Assembly (NCBI GenBank): GCA_016872775.1
Contig: VGZA01000059.1
Coordinates: 1 to 37,942 of the forward strand
Direction of reading: 5' to 3'
DNA from: Planctomycetota bacterium
Lineage (GTDB): Bacteria > Planctomycetota > Planctomycetia > Pirellulales > Pirellulaceae
DNA length: 37,942 nt
Shown: positions 25,901 through 37,900 of the stretch, in pieces
Position numbering within the stretch: position 1 is the first letter of the stretch
Layout: every line of letters starts with the position of its first letter
The notes under the pieces: generated by a model
The model's database searches: none
What the model saw: only the letters and a program-made list of their open reading frames with translations
Told to the model about the DNA's origin: nothing
Program-made: the position numbers and the translations under genes

Positions 25901-28900
25901 CCTGGATCGTCGATCCCGACGGCAATCGCGGCGCGGGAGCGAATCTGGCGGCGAACGGCGATGAACTGATCGTCAACTTCACCGGGCTGGAACCGGTCGA
26001 CTCCGACATGCCAGCGACCACATTCGATCTGATCCTCAGCGGCGCGAACGACGTAGTGTCGATCGAGGATGGGGTGTTAGGGGCGCCGTTCACCACTCCG
26101 AACCTGCAGGTCATCGACGTGGGCGGGACGTTTGAAACGACGACATTCGCCAACAAGACCAATGTTCGGGTCATGGGCGTCAGCGGCTCCGATTCGCTGA
26201 CGTTGAATTACACGGTCGCGGCTGCGGGAATGGCCACTCTGGAACTATACGGGCACGTTGCCTCCGGCGTTGGCGGTCAACCGGCCGATGACAACGTCGG
26301 TGACACTTTGCGGTTCTCGCAATCCGCGGCCGGTATTGCCCACCAGTTGCGCGGCAACGGAGGTAACGACCTGTTTACTTCTGGAAATGCCAATCTCGAT
26401 CCGGTCCAAGGTACGTATGGGATCAACGGCGATTCCGGTACCGACATGCTCTACCTTGACGACACGAATTCGCTCACGGCGAATACGGTCTCGGTAACGT
26501 CGACCGACATCGCAGGCGCCGCGCCGACCACATTCCTTTACTCCAGCATCGACGTGGTGGCGATATTCACATCGCGGACGACCAACGATGTTGTCGACGT
26601 CACGTCGACCAACTCCGGCACCCGCTATTTGATCGGCGGCAGCCAGACTGGCGCCGACGTGATCACCATCGGAAATACGGCCGCCGACTTTGCCGGGGGC
26701 GTATTCGACGGCAGCCTGGATACGATCGCCGGTCCGGTGACCGTCGTACCGGACCCGACTGGGACCACCGACACCGATACTTTGAATGTCGATGACTCCG
26801 GCACGGCGTCGTTGAACGCCGCCGCGACGATTTCGAATCAGGGCGCGACGACGTTTACGGCAGGTCCGGCCGGGGCGACGGGGGATTCGCGATCGATCAG
26901 TATTTCCGGATCGACGACGCGGCTCGCCGGATTCGCGCCCGCGAACATCGAGTACTTCCATACCCTGGGCGCCACTTCACGACTGGAAACCCTGAACGTG
27001 CGGGCGTCGCAAGGAAACGACTCGATCGCGATCAATGATACGACGGCCACCACAAGCACCACCGTGGATGCGCGGGAAGGCAACGATGCGTTAACGATCC
27101 GCGGCGATTTCCTCAGTGCCCAAAACAATCTGTTGGGCTTTGACGGGAACGATACGTTCACGATGACGATCACCAGCCATATCGGCCAGAGTGCGTTCGC
27201 CACCGTCAGCGGCGTGACGATTCAGGGGAACAACAATCCCGTTGCCGACACGAATAATCGCGATCGGTTGACGATCAACGATAACAACTCCGCATTCGCT
27301 CGGGACATCACTTACGACTACCTGGACACTCAGGGCGACGTCAATATTCTGGCCAATGCCGCGGGCAGCGGCCTTTTCGGGTCCAACAGTGGCGGCGCGT
27401 TGGCGCTCAATCTCCGTACCTTGGAAACGTTAGTATTCAATTCTACCGGTACCAACGATCTCGTTAACGTACTAGGTACGAGCCGCGACGACCTGTTGAC
27501 CGTGGCTTTGCGGCCGAGTGCGACCTCCGCATTCGTGTTTCTCGACGGCAACCCGTATCTCGACGTGCCGCCCGAATCGCTGGCCACGTTCCTCCCGGGA
27601 CTCGCCGGTGGCGGCCAGGGTACAGACATGCTGATTAACGGCGCACTCGGCACGCGCGGCATCCGATTGGACGGTAGCGGTACCGACAGTGTTGGCAACC
27701 GGGCGGTGGTACAGGCGTTAAGTGAATCGGATTTGCTCGTACCTGGCGGTACCAACGATATTTTTGGTTTGGGTACGCCGGGCGTGCTGGTACCAGGGGT
27801 CGGCGCTGGGAACGCTTACGACCTGATCGGTATCAACGGCGCTACCGTCAGCGATCCAGCGGGCAGTTCCTCGTCGGCGGCCAACCAGGTGACCACGCGG
27901 AATACCGTCAGCGGGCCCCTGCTGCCCGTTTCGCTTGTGGCAGCCACATTCACCAACGGCGGCCTGCCCACGGCTCGAGCCGGATTGACGATCAACGCCG
28001 GCGATGAGGCGGCGCCCCGCGCGAACGGCATCGCGGATCATATCGCGGCCACGGCGCACCCGTCGTTCAACATTGCGGTCAACGGCAACCTGCCTGGCCT
28101 GGCGTTCGGCGGCAACGGCTTGCCCATCGGCGATCAACTCGACTTGACCTCGCCCTCGTCGTTCAACATCTGGAGCGACAAGACGACTCCGCCGAGCGTT
28201 TCGATTTTCGCCGGCAACGATCCGTTTGGCGTGGTCAACAGTTCGATCGAGCGAACGTTGCTCTCTCCGGGCAACGGCGTCTTGAATCTCATTGGCGACA
28301 ACAATACCGTCAACTTCGACCAGGATGATAATTTCGTGGTCACTGGCCGCGATGTCGATGGGAATCCCAGCGACGCCGGTTACCAGGAATTCACGGTGGT
28401 GATCAACGGCAGCGCGCCGATTCTGGTGGACGGCGTGCAGTTTCTGAATGCTTATGGCTACGACCTGATTGGTGTCGATCGCACCAATCCCGGCATCAAT
28501 GCCAAGGCCGATCAGGAAGCCGGCGGAATCGACACCTTGGATCTGCGTCCCTACGCCGACAATACGCCCCGCGGTTGGGGAGTGCACGTCAACTTCAATG
28601 AAGGCGCGCCGGCCGGAGTGGATGGCGATCAGGCCGACCTGCTGATCTATCGCACCTCGTTGTTTGGCGGGCCCGTTTCGGAAGCGATCGTCGTGCAACC
28701 TTCGGCGCCGGACGCCGGCCAGCTCTTTGCCAACAATTCTTCGACCGGCACGCCGATTGTCGTCGTCGATTATCTGGCGAATACCGACATCCGTGTGCTG
28801 GATGACGATGGCTTTGCCAGCGACACCGATCAACTGACGCTGCGCGGGACGAATCCTGATCCGGCGAACGCACAGGTTTCCGGAAATGAGAGTTTCGTCG

Positions 28901-31900
28901 CCGATTTCACCGCGGCCGGCAATGCGGCCAACCCGATGGTCACCGTCCGCGACGCGAATTCGAACTCCATTTTGTACCGCCTGCAGACGCTGCAGAACTT
29001 CAATACCGTGAATATCGAAATGCTGGCCGGACGGGATACAGCGACTTTGATCGGCCGCAACGATGGTTCGTTGCGGATCGTTGTCGACGGCGGTGCTGAC
29101 GCCCAGGCGGATACGGTCACTTTGGTCGGCGTGCAGGACGATTCGGACCGGTTCACGACGACGCCAGGGGCCGGTTCCGGAGCGCTCGACGCCTCCGTGT
29201 CCCGTGCCGGTGCAACGGGCGCGACCATCGTGAGTTTGTCGCGAGTGGATCAACTCGTTGCCGACGGTGGTGGCGGAGTAGGAACCGACGTCCTCAGTGT
29301 GAATGGCTCCAGCGCAACCAACACCGCAACGATTCGGCCCCTGGACGCGTTGAACGGTTCGGTCGCCGTCGACGATTTCGCCGTCGTAAGCTATGCCAAT
29401 CTGGGAAGTCGCGCGTCGGTGCTGAGTTATTCCAGCGATGCTGGCAGTGGCGGTAACCTCGATCGGGTGCGCGTGATTGGCACCGCGAACGCCGACCTCT
29501 ACAGCTGGACACCGACCGCGGTCAATGACGCGGACCTGAATCTGACTGACGCCGCTGGCAACAATGTCAATGTTCGGATCTGTGGCGTCTCCGATGCAGC
29601 GCTTGACGCGGGAACACCGGGGGTCGGTGCCAATCCCGCGGACACGCTGTCCGCTGCCGCATTCAATGCGACGATTGTCGCCGGAGCCACCGTCGGCTCA
29701 GGAACGGTGAATTCCGTAAACGCGGCCAATCAACCGCTGCTCTCGCTGGCTTACTCCAACGTCGAAAATCCCGTGGTTGTCGGTGGGACACTGGTGATCA
29801 CCGCGACGGCCGGCAGTGATACGATCAGCCTCGGCCTGGAAGACCTGGCCGGCGACGGCACGGCCGATCAGGAAGTCGTTCGAGTCAACGGCAATCCTGT
29901 CGATGTAACCGCAGCCAATGCCGTTGTTCTAAACGGACTGGCCGGTGACGATTCGTTCAGTATCGCGCCCGTGCTCGGCGCCAACTCGATTTCGATACCC
30001 GGTGGCCTGTCGGTGATCGGCGGGGATGGCAACGATTCGGTCTCGGTCACCCTTCAAGCGGGCGTGGCAGCCGGACTGAATTTCACGACGGGGACGTTTA
30101 CCGGGATTCTGACGGCCGGCGGGATCAGCATGCAGGGTGTCGAATCCGCGACCGCAAACGGCAGCGATGCGCAAACGGATTCCTTCACCGTCAGCAATTA
30201 CGGTGTCGCCAGCGACATTCGCTCGCTCACGCTCAACGGCGGCGATCTGGACAATGCCGGTGATTCCGACACAATCAACATCTCCCTGACGAGCGGTCCG
30301 GATGTGTTGAGCTACACCAGTTTGAGTCCTTCCACGGCCAGCTTCAGCCGAGGCGGCGCGGGGCCGACGATTTCACTGGTCGGATTCAACAACAGCGACG
30401 ACAACCTGCGCGTCGATGGCGGTCCCAACGTGGATCAGCTTGATTTCATCGGCAGCGCCTCGAACGACCGCATCACGCTGGTGCAGACCGGCATCGCGGG
30501 ACTCAGTCGAGCCACCTTGGCGGCCAATCTGGTCAACGTCTGGGTACCGATCTCGTTCAGCAGCTTCAACCATGTCAATGTCCTTGGCGGCGCCGGCAAC
30601 GACGAATTGGTGACCGACAACGTCAGCGGCCTGCTGGGTTTCTCGAGCGGCATTCACTACGACGGTCAATCGGGTAACGACCTGTTACGGCTGGTAGGCC
30701 CCAATGCGGTCGATGCGACCTACAGTGTCGGCCCGGATGTTACCGCCGGGACCGTCGTGCATAGCGCCGCCGGCGTCACGCAGCGCGTGACCTTCCAGAA
30801 CCTGGAACCGGTCATCGATCTTGTGCCAGGCTCGCTCACGGTCCAAGGTACGGCCGACGCCAATCAGATCAGCTATTCGGCAGTCAGCGCCACCAACGGC
30901 TTGATTGCCATCGACAGCTACGAAACCCTGGAATTTGCCAACAAGATCGATCTGACGATCAACGGTAATGGAGGAACCGACTCGATTCACCTTGCGGGCA
31001 CTTCGAGCGGTTTCACCGGCACGTTGCGCGTCAACGGCGGCGATCCGACGGACGGCGACAGCCTGAGCCTGAACGCGGTGGCGGCCACGGTGGCTGTGGA
31101 TGTTGCGACCAGCACCATCACGGGTGCGGGGCCTGCATCCATCGTCTATTTCGGCCTGAGCTCCATCCAGGCGAATCTCAGCGGAGGGGCAAATCTTTCG
31201 ATTTCCGGCGCCTCGGCCTATCAATCGATTCCTAGAGCCACCGCCGACGCGGGGCTTGTGACCGCCGACAATTTCCCGATCAGCTACCTGGGAATTTCGG
31301 CCGTGTCTTCCATCAGTCTGGCGGGCGGCGGTGCCGTCGATCAACTTACGTTGCTGACCTCCGAAGGCGACGACTCGGTGCGTGTCGTTTCCGGCGATTC
31401 CATCGCGGTGACCGGGCGCCCCACGGTGTTCACGACCCAGATCGAGAACCTGACGTTGCAACTGCTGGATGGGTCCGACGACGTGGAAATTCGCCAGCAA
31501 GGCAATCGCTATGATCTTATTCAGGTTGAATCCGGGAATGGCGAGGATCTGGTCACTGCGGTCGGTAACGGTGTCGATCCCTTGACGGTTCAGCTCCAGC
31601 CGGCGAGTTCGGATCTGATTGGCGGTGGCCTGACCAATCGGCGGATTTCGTTGACCGACACGGAAGCCGCAGCGATCTCCAATGCCGCCTCGGACATCCG
31701 ATTCCTAGGTCAGACCGCCAATGAACAATATCGGGTAACGCCGCAGAGTGCGGATTCGGCGGTCGTAACCATCAGCGGCAGCGGAACGCGATTCACCACG
31801 ACGAATACCGGCAGTCTGTCCGTGGTTGACGGAGCCGCTGGCGATTCCGATACGCTCACTGTCGAGTTGGGCGCGGCGGCGGAAACAGTGACCATCAACG

Positions 31901-34900
31901 CCACGGTTGTGGAAGTCACTGCTGGTCCGGCATTAAAACGGGTCGACTACGACTCCACGAATATCGAAGGGCTGCGCGTTCTCGGCAACGGCGGTGCCGA
32001 TACGTTTAACGTCACCCCGGTCGCCAATGTGCCGATCTTCATCGATGGCGGTGATCCGGTTGCAACAACACCGTTTGCGGCGGGAGATGCCCTCGTCATT
32101 ACTGGAAATCTGGGCTTTGCCGGGTTTGGAGCGGGACCGGAAAGTGATGAAGGTTCCGTGACGACCGACCTGGGAGAGGTCAGCTACGACCATCTGGAAT
32201 CGTTGTCGATCAGCGATATCGCGGGCGACGATATGCAGTTCTCGGTCTCAGGAACGAATGGTGACGACGATATCACGCTGATCGGACAGCAGCAGTTCGG
32301 TTATACGGTGAGCGTCAACGGTGGCCCGGCCATTCTTGTAACGGGTTCCAACAACGCCGCGCTATCCGGTCTCAGCGGCGACGACGACTTTGACGTCGAT
32401 CTGAATGTAGCGAATCTCGATGTGACAATTACCGTCGACGGTCAATCGCCGGTGGCCGACGGGGATCGTCTGACGATCACCGGCGTTGCCGGGACGAATG
32501 ATGCCGCCAATTACACGCCCGGGGCCGCCAATTCGGCGACGTTGAACCTCGTCACGTCCGCGGGCCCGATTTCCGTGTTCAGCATTGAATCGGTGACCTA
32601 CAGCGGTGAAAACGATAACGAGACATTGACGGTTTCTGGAACTGGTCGATTTACCCATCGGCCCGGCTCGTCGATCGATTCCGGCTCGGTCCAAGTCGAC
32701 TCCACGATTCCGCTGGCCTACGTCGCGCTCGGCGGCGGCGGGCGAGTTGCGATCGATGCCACGGGTCTGACGGACAGTCTGGTCGCGTTCGGCGGCGCCT
32801 CAAGCGATCGCATCGATATCGCTGCGAATACAGGGAATATCGCGCTGATCTCTGATCTTGGAGCTCACGTGGTAATTGATCGCGCTGCGTTTGCAAACCT
32901 CGAGAACGTCATCGTCGATGGCCTGGAGGGCGACGATCAGTTCACGGTAACCGGACCGCAGCCCTACCGTTCCGTCAGCTTGCTCGGCAACGACCCGTCG
33001 GCGTCGGATTCCGCCAGCTTGATCGGCGATGGCAGCGATATGAGTTACGCGACGGGTGGTCAGAGCCAGACCGCCACGGGTGGTGGCCTGGGTGTCGTCA
33101 CCCTGTCCGGGATCGAGCATGTTTCTCTGGATGCTGGTGCGGGGAATATCCGCATTTCAGGGAATGCCGATCCGAACGCATTCGATGTGACACCGGTCTC
33201 GGCCACTTCCGCCTTGTTCGCGGTTGCTGGAGTGAATCAACAACTGCGCACCACAAACGCCGGCACGTTGCTGCTGGACGAAGGAACCGCGGCGGACGGC
33301 GATCAAGTCACGGTACGGGGGACTTCCGCCGCCGATACGATCGGTATCACGCGTGGCGGGACGAGCACGGTCGCAGTGAACGGGCTCAAGCTGATTTCCA
33401 TCACCACCGGGGCGATGGAAGCGTTGATCGTCGATGCGGGCCTGGGCGCTGACACGATCAATGTAAGCGGTTCGGCTGGCCCCGGCCTGACCGTGATCGG
33501 AGGCGACGACGCCACGATCGCGCAGACCGATCGGCTCAATGTAACGAATACTTCCACTGCGGGCACGACGACAACCATTCGACCAAGCGACAAGGAAAAC
33601 GCGGGAACGGTCGAGAATCTCGATGGAATCGTCAACTACGAGGGAATTGCCAACCTGGGGGTCACTGCGAACAGCGCCGCCGAAACAATCGCGGTGCTCG
33701 GCACGCACGCCGGAGATGAAATTGCACTGGCGTTTCTCGGCGGGGCCAACCGAGTCTGGCTGAATGGTCGGGCCGTATTGCAGTTCGCGAGCTTCGGCAC
33801 CGTCAGCCTGCAAGGCCGCTTCGGCGACGACCGATTCAGCGTCTCGCCGACGGGTCTGGTCGGCGTCAACTCCATCCTCGTCGACGGCGGCGATCCGACA
33901 GCCAGTGACGAGTTGATTGTGAACGGCACTTCGGCCGCAAACGCGATCACCTTCGCTCCCACCGGCGCGGAATCGGGCAGCGTGACCCTGGGCATACCGA
34001 TTACCTACACGACCACCGAGCACGTCACGATCAACGGTCAGGGCGGTGGCGACTCGCTTGCGATTCAAAATACGGTCGCCAACGCGGCATTTACCTACAC
34101 GCCGGGTGCCACCCCCGACGCCGCGAGCGTCGCCGGACGAATTCTGGGCGGCAGTCCGCTTACGCCGCTGGCCTTTACGAACCTCGGTGCGGCCGGGACT
34201 GTATCGTTTACGAGCAGTCTCGCGCAGCCTGCCGACGTTCTCGACCTGCTGGGCACCGACCTGGACGACGTCGTGCGGGTGGCCGCGAACGGCAACCTGC
34301 AGATTCTCGACCCGCAAGGCCTGGCGCGCACGTTGGTGATTTCGACGCCGGCGATTACCACGGCGAACCTGCACGGCCTGTCCGGAGTCGACCAGTTTGA
34401 AGTGACTGGGACGACCAAATACAGCACGCTGACCGTGCATGGCGGCGCGGGCGATAGCGGTGATCGACTTGTATTAACGACCCCGGTCACCACTCCGGCA
34501 GGAGTGAATCTGGGCAGTTCCACAATTTCGGGATACGGCGCGGCCAATTTCCGTTATGAGGGGCTGACGCTGATCAGCATCGACGCCGGCGCCGCCGTCG
34601 TCGAACTGACGGGTACGGCGGCCGACGACACGCTGGCTGTAACCCCGCTCGACGCCAATTCAGGCCACGTCCAGGCCAACGGCGCAGCGCCGACCGTCCA
34701 CTACCGAAACACGGCGGGAAATGCCGTCCGCATCGATGGCGCCACGGGACAGGATCGCATCGAAGTTCGCGGCAACTCCCTCGCGCAGACGTTCGACGTC
34801 AACATGGCAACCGCAACGGTCGCCGTCGATGATCTCGGCGACGCGACCAACGATGGTGTCGTGACCTGGACAAGCATCGAAGCCGTAACGGTTTCCGGCC

Positions 34901-37900
34901 AGGAAGGCAATGACCTTTTTGTCGTCGTTCCCGGCGCGATCGACTTGTTCATCGACGGTGGGAACCCGATCGCCACCAGCAACGCGATTACGAGCGGAGA
35001 CACGCTCAGCATCACGGCCAATCTGGCGAGCGTTACTTTCCAACCAGGTCCGGAATCGGATGAGGGTGGGTTCACAACCAATCTCGGAAACGTCTCCTAC
35101 GACAAGATTGAAGGCAGCAGTGTTGTTGACACGGCGGGCAACGATATGCAGGTGACGATTGTTGGGACCAACGGCGATGACGACATTACGTTCACTGGCA
35201 TCGGCGCAAACGAGTATTCGGTGAGCGTTAATGGTGGACCGGCAGTCCGATTCAGTGGCTCGAACTTCGCCCAATTGGAGGGACGAGCGGGCGATGACGA
35301 CTTCGATATTGATATCGAGGTCGCCAACCTCGATGTGTCAATCGTTGTGGATGGACAGTCGCCGCTAGCCGAAGGTGATCGCGTCACGGTAACCGGCGTT
35401 GCCGGACTCAACGACCTGCCCGTCTATACTCCCACCAGCTCCAACAGCGCCTCGCTGGGACTTGGCACGCTCGTTACCCCGATAATTCTGGGCGGTGTGG
35501 AGTCGGTCACGTACGTCGGCGAAGGTGATAACGAAACGCTGTCGATCTCTGGCTCCGGCACATTTACGCACTCGCCGGGCTCGACGATCGATAGCGGCAA
35601 CTTGCAGTTGAATACGCTGCTGCCGATTCATTACAGCCAGCTCGGTGCGGCGGGACAAGTCGCCATCGATGGAACGGGGCCGGACGATGCGCTGGTCGCG
35701 TTCGGCCGCGATTCCAACGACCGTTTTACGATCCTTGCGGGCAGCGGCAATGTGGTGCTCGTGTCCGATCTCGGCACGCACGCCACGCTTGATCGCGTGA
35801 GCTTTGCCAACGTGGAATCGCTGGTTCTCGAAGCTTTGAACGGCGACGACCGATTCGTCCTGTTCGGCGCGCAGCCGTACCAGGCAGTCACGCTCTCCGG
35901 TAACGATCCATCGGCGTCCGACCTGGCCGAACTGTTCGGCGACGGCACCGACATGATACTGCAGACTGGTCAAGCGACCCAGACGGTACAAGGTGGAGGG
36001 TTCCAGAACGTTACGCTGGTGGGAATCGAAGAGCTGCGCATGAACGCCGCGGCGGGAAGAATCAACATCCTCGGCAATGGTGATCCGAATGCGTTCTCGG
36101 TGACTCCAATTGGCGTGGATACCGCATGGATAACGGTCTCGGGAGTGAATCAGCTGGTCCGCGCCGAGAGCATTGGAAATTTGACAATTGCCGAGGGAAC
36201 GGCACTCGACGGTGACAGCGTCCTTGTGCACGGTACGAGCCAATCCGACCATATTCTGATCACGCGCGGAGCGGATGCCGTTGTATCGGTGAACGGTTTG
36301 AAGCCGGTGCACGTCACAACCGCCGCCGTCGAAGCGTTGTTGGTTGATGCCGGTCGCGGAGTGGACACGGTCAGTGTCACGGGCGCGGCCGGTCCGGGGC
36401 TCACCGTGATCGGCGGCGATGACGCGACAGTTGCGCAAGCAGATCGCCTGAACGTGACGAACACGGCGACCGCCGGCGCGAGCACCACCATTCGTCCCAG
36501 CGACTTGAATTCGGCGGGAATCGTTGATAACGCGGACGGACTCGTGAACTTTGTCGGCTTCACCAACGTGGCTGTTACCGCCAGCACGGCAGCGGAAACG
36601 ATCGTATTCCAGGGAACACACGCCGGCGATGAAATCGCGCTCGCGTTCCTCGGCGGGGCCAACCGCGTCTGGATGAACGGTCGAGCGGTTGTGCAGTTCG
36701 CCACCTTCGGAACGGTCAGCCTGCAGGGCCGATTCGGCGACGATCGTTTCAGCGTTTCGCCGGCCGGGCTCGTGGGTGTGACGTCGGTGCTTGTCGATGG
36801 CGGTGATCCGACTGCCAGCGATGAGTTGATCGTGAACGGGACAGCGACGGCCGACGCCATCACTTATGCACCGACTTCTGCGGAATCCGGAACCGTAACA
36901 CTTGCGATTCCGATCACATTCACGAAGACAGAACATGTGACCATCAACGGTCAAGCTGGTGGCGACGCTTTGATCGTTCGCAGTCCCGCCGGGGCCGACG
37001 GATTCAGCTACCTGCCCGGGGCCACCGCCGACAGCGCGGAGGTCTTGGGTCGTTCGATCGCCGGTTCCCGAATACTAACGCCGCTGAGTTTCAAGGACCT
37101 TGGCCTGAACGGAACACTGCAGTTCGGCAGTGCCACGGCGGGCGAAGATATTCTCGACCTGTACGGAACAGCGCTCGATGACACCTTCACGCTGGCTGCC
37201 AACGGCGCGGCACAGATCGTCGATTGGTTGCAACTTGCCCGCACGCTGCCGATCAACACTCCGGGGATCGGATTTATCGAACTCCATGGATTGGATGGTA
37301 GCGACACCTTCCAGGTTGCCGGGACCGCACTTTTCACTTCGATCGGTGTACGGGGCGGCGGACCGGACGACGGCGACGTGCTGAATCTGTGGGCGCCGCT
37401 GGCAGCCGCGTCCGTGGACCTGGGCAACGCGTTGGTTGGCGGCTACGGGCCGCAGATATTTTTCTATTCCGGCTTGCACGCAATCAATATCGACGCCGGT
37501 GGCCAGACGCTGACCGTGCTCGGAACGGCTGGCGACGACACGATCGTGGCGACCGTGTTCGATGCGTCCGCGGGAACGGTCGAGGCAAACGGGGATGCTC
37601 CCGTGGTCAATTATGCCAACACCAATCGCAATCCTCTAAATGTCGATCCCGTCGCGGGCCAGGACCGCCTGCACGTCCGAGGCAATGCGTTGAGCCAGAC
37701 GTTCGATATCAACATTCCGGCGCGATCGGTGTCCGTCGACGATCTGAACAACGCGGTGCTCGACGGGACGGTTACCTTTACCACGAACACCGAGGCGCTG
37801 GGCGTATTCGGCCTGGAAGGCGACGACACGTTCAACATTACCGCGGGCAACATCCCGTTGTTCTTTGACGGCGGGGACCCGATCGGTCAAACGGCGGGCG

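Noticed and set aside
27718-29253. Minus-strand frame of 511 codons
   Set aside because: Antisense shadow of the giant gene in GC-rich DNA; composition (Arg/Val/Gly) and lack of family match argue against coding.
24600-31800. Classic RTX (GGxGxDxLx) nonapeptide array in the second giant protein
   Set aside because: GGxGxD-like pieces recur but are irregularly spaced, not consecutive nonapeptides, so an RTX toxin assignment is not justified.
35365-36954. Long minus-strand reading frame (529 codons) opposite the second giant gene, resembling another at 33157-34440
   Set aside because: The two resemble each other only because they are antisense to tandem units A and B. They are Arg/His/Gly-rich with no recognisable family, and the plus-strand frame is clearly the coding one.
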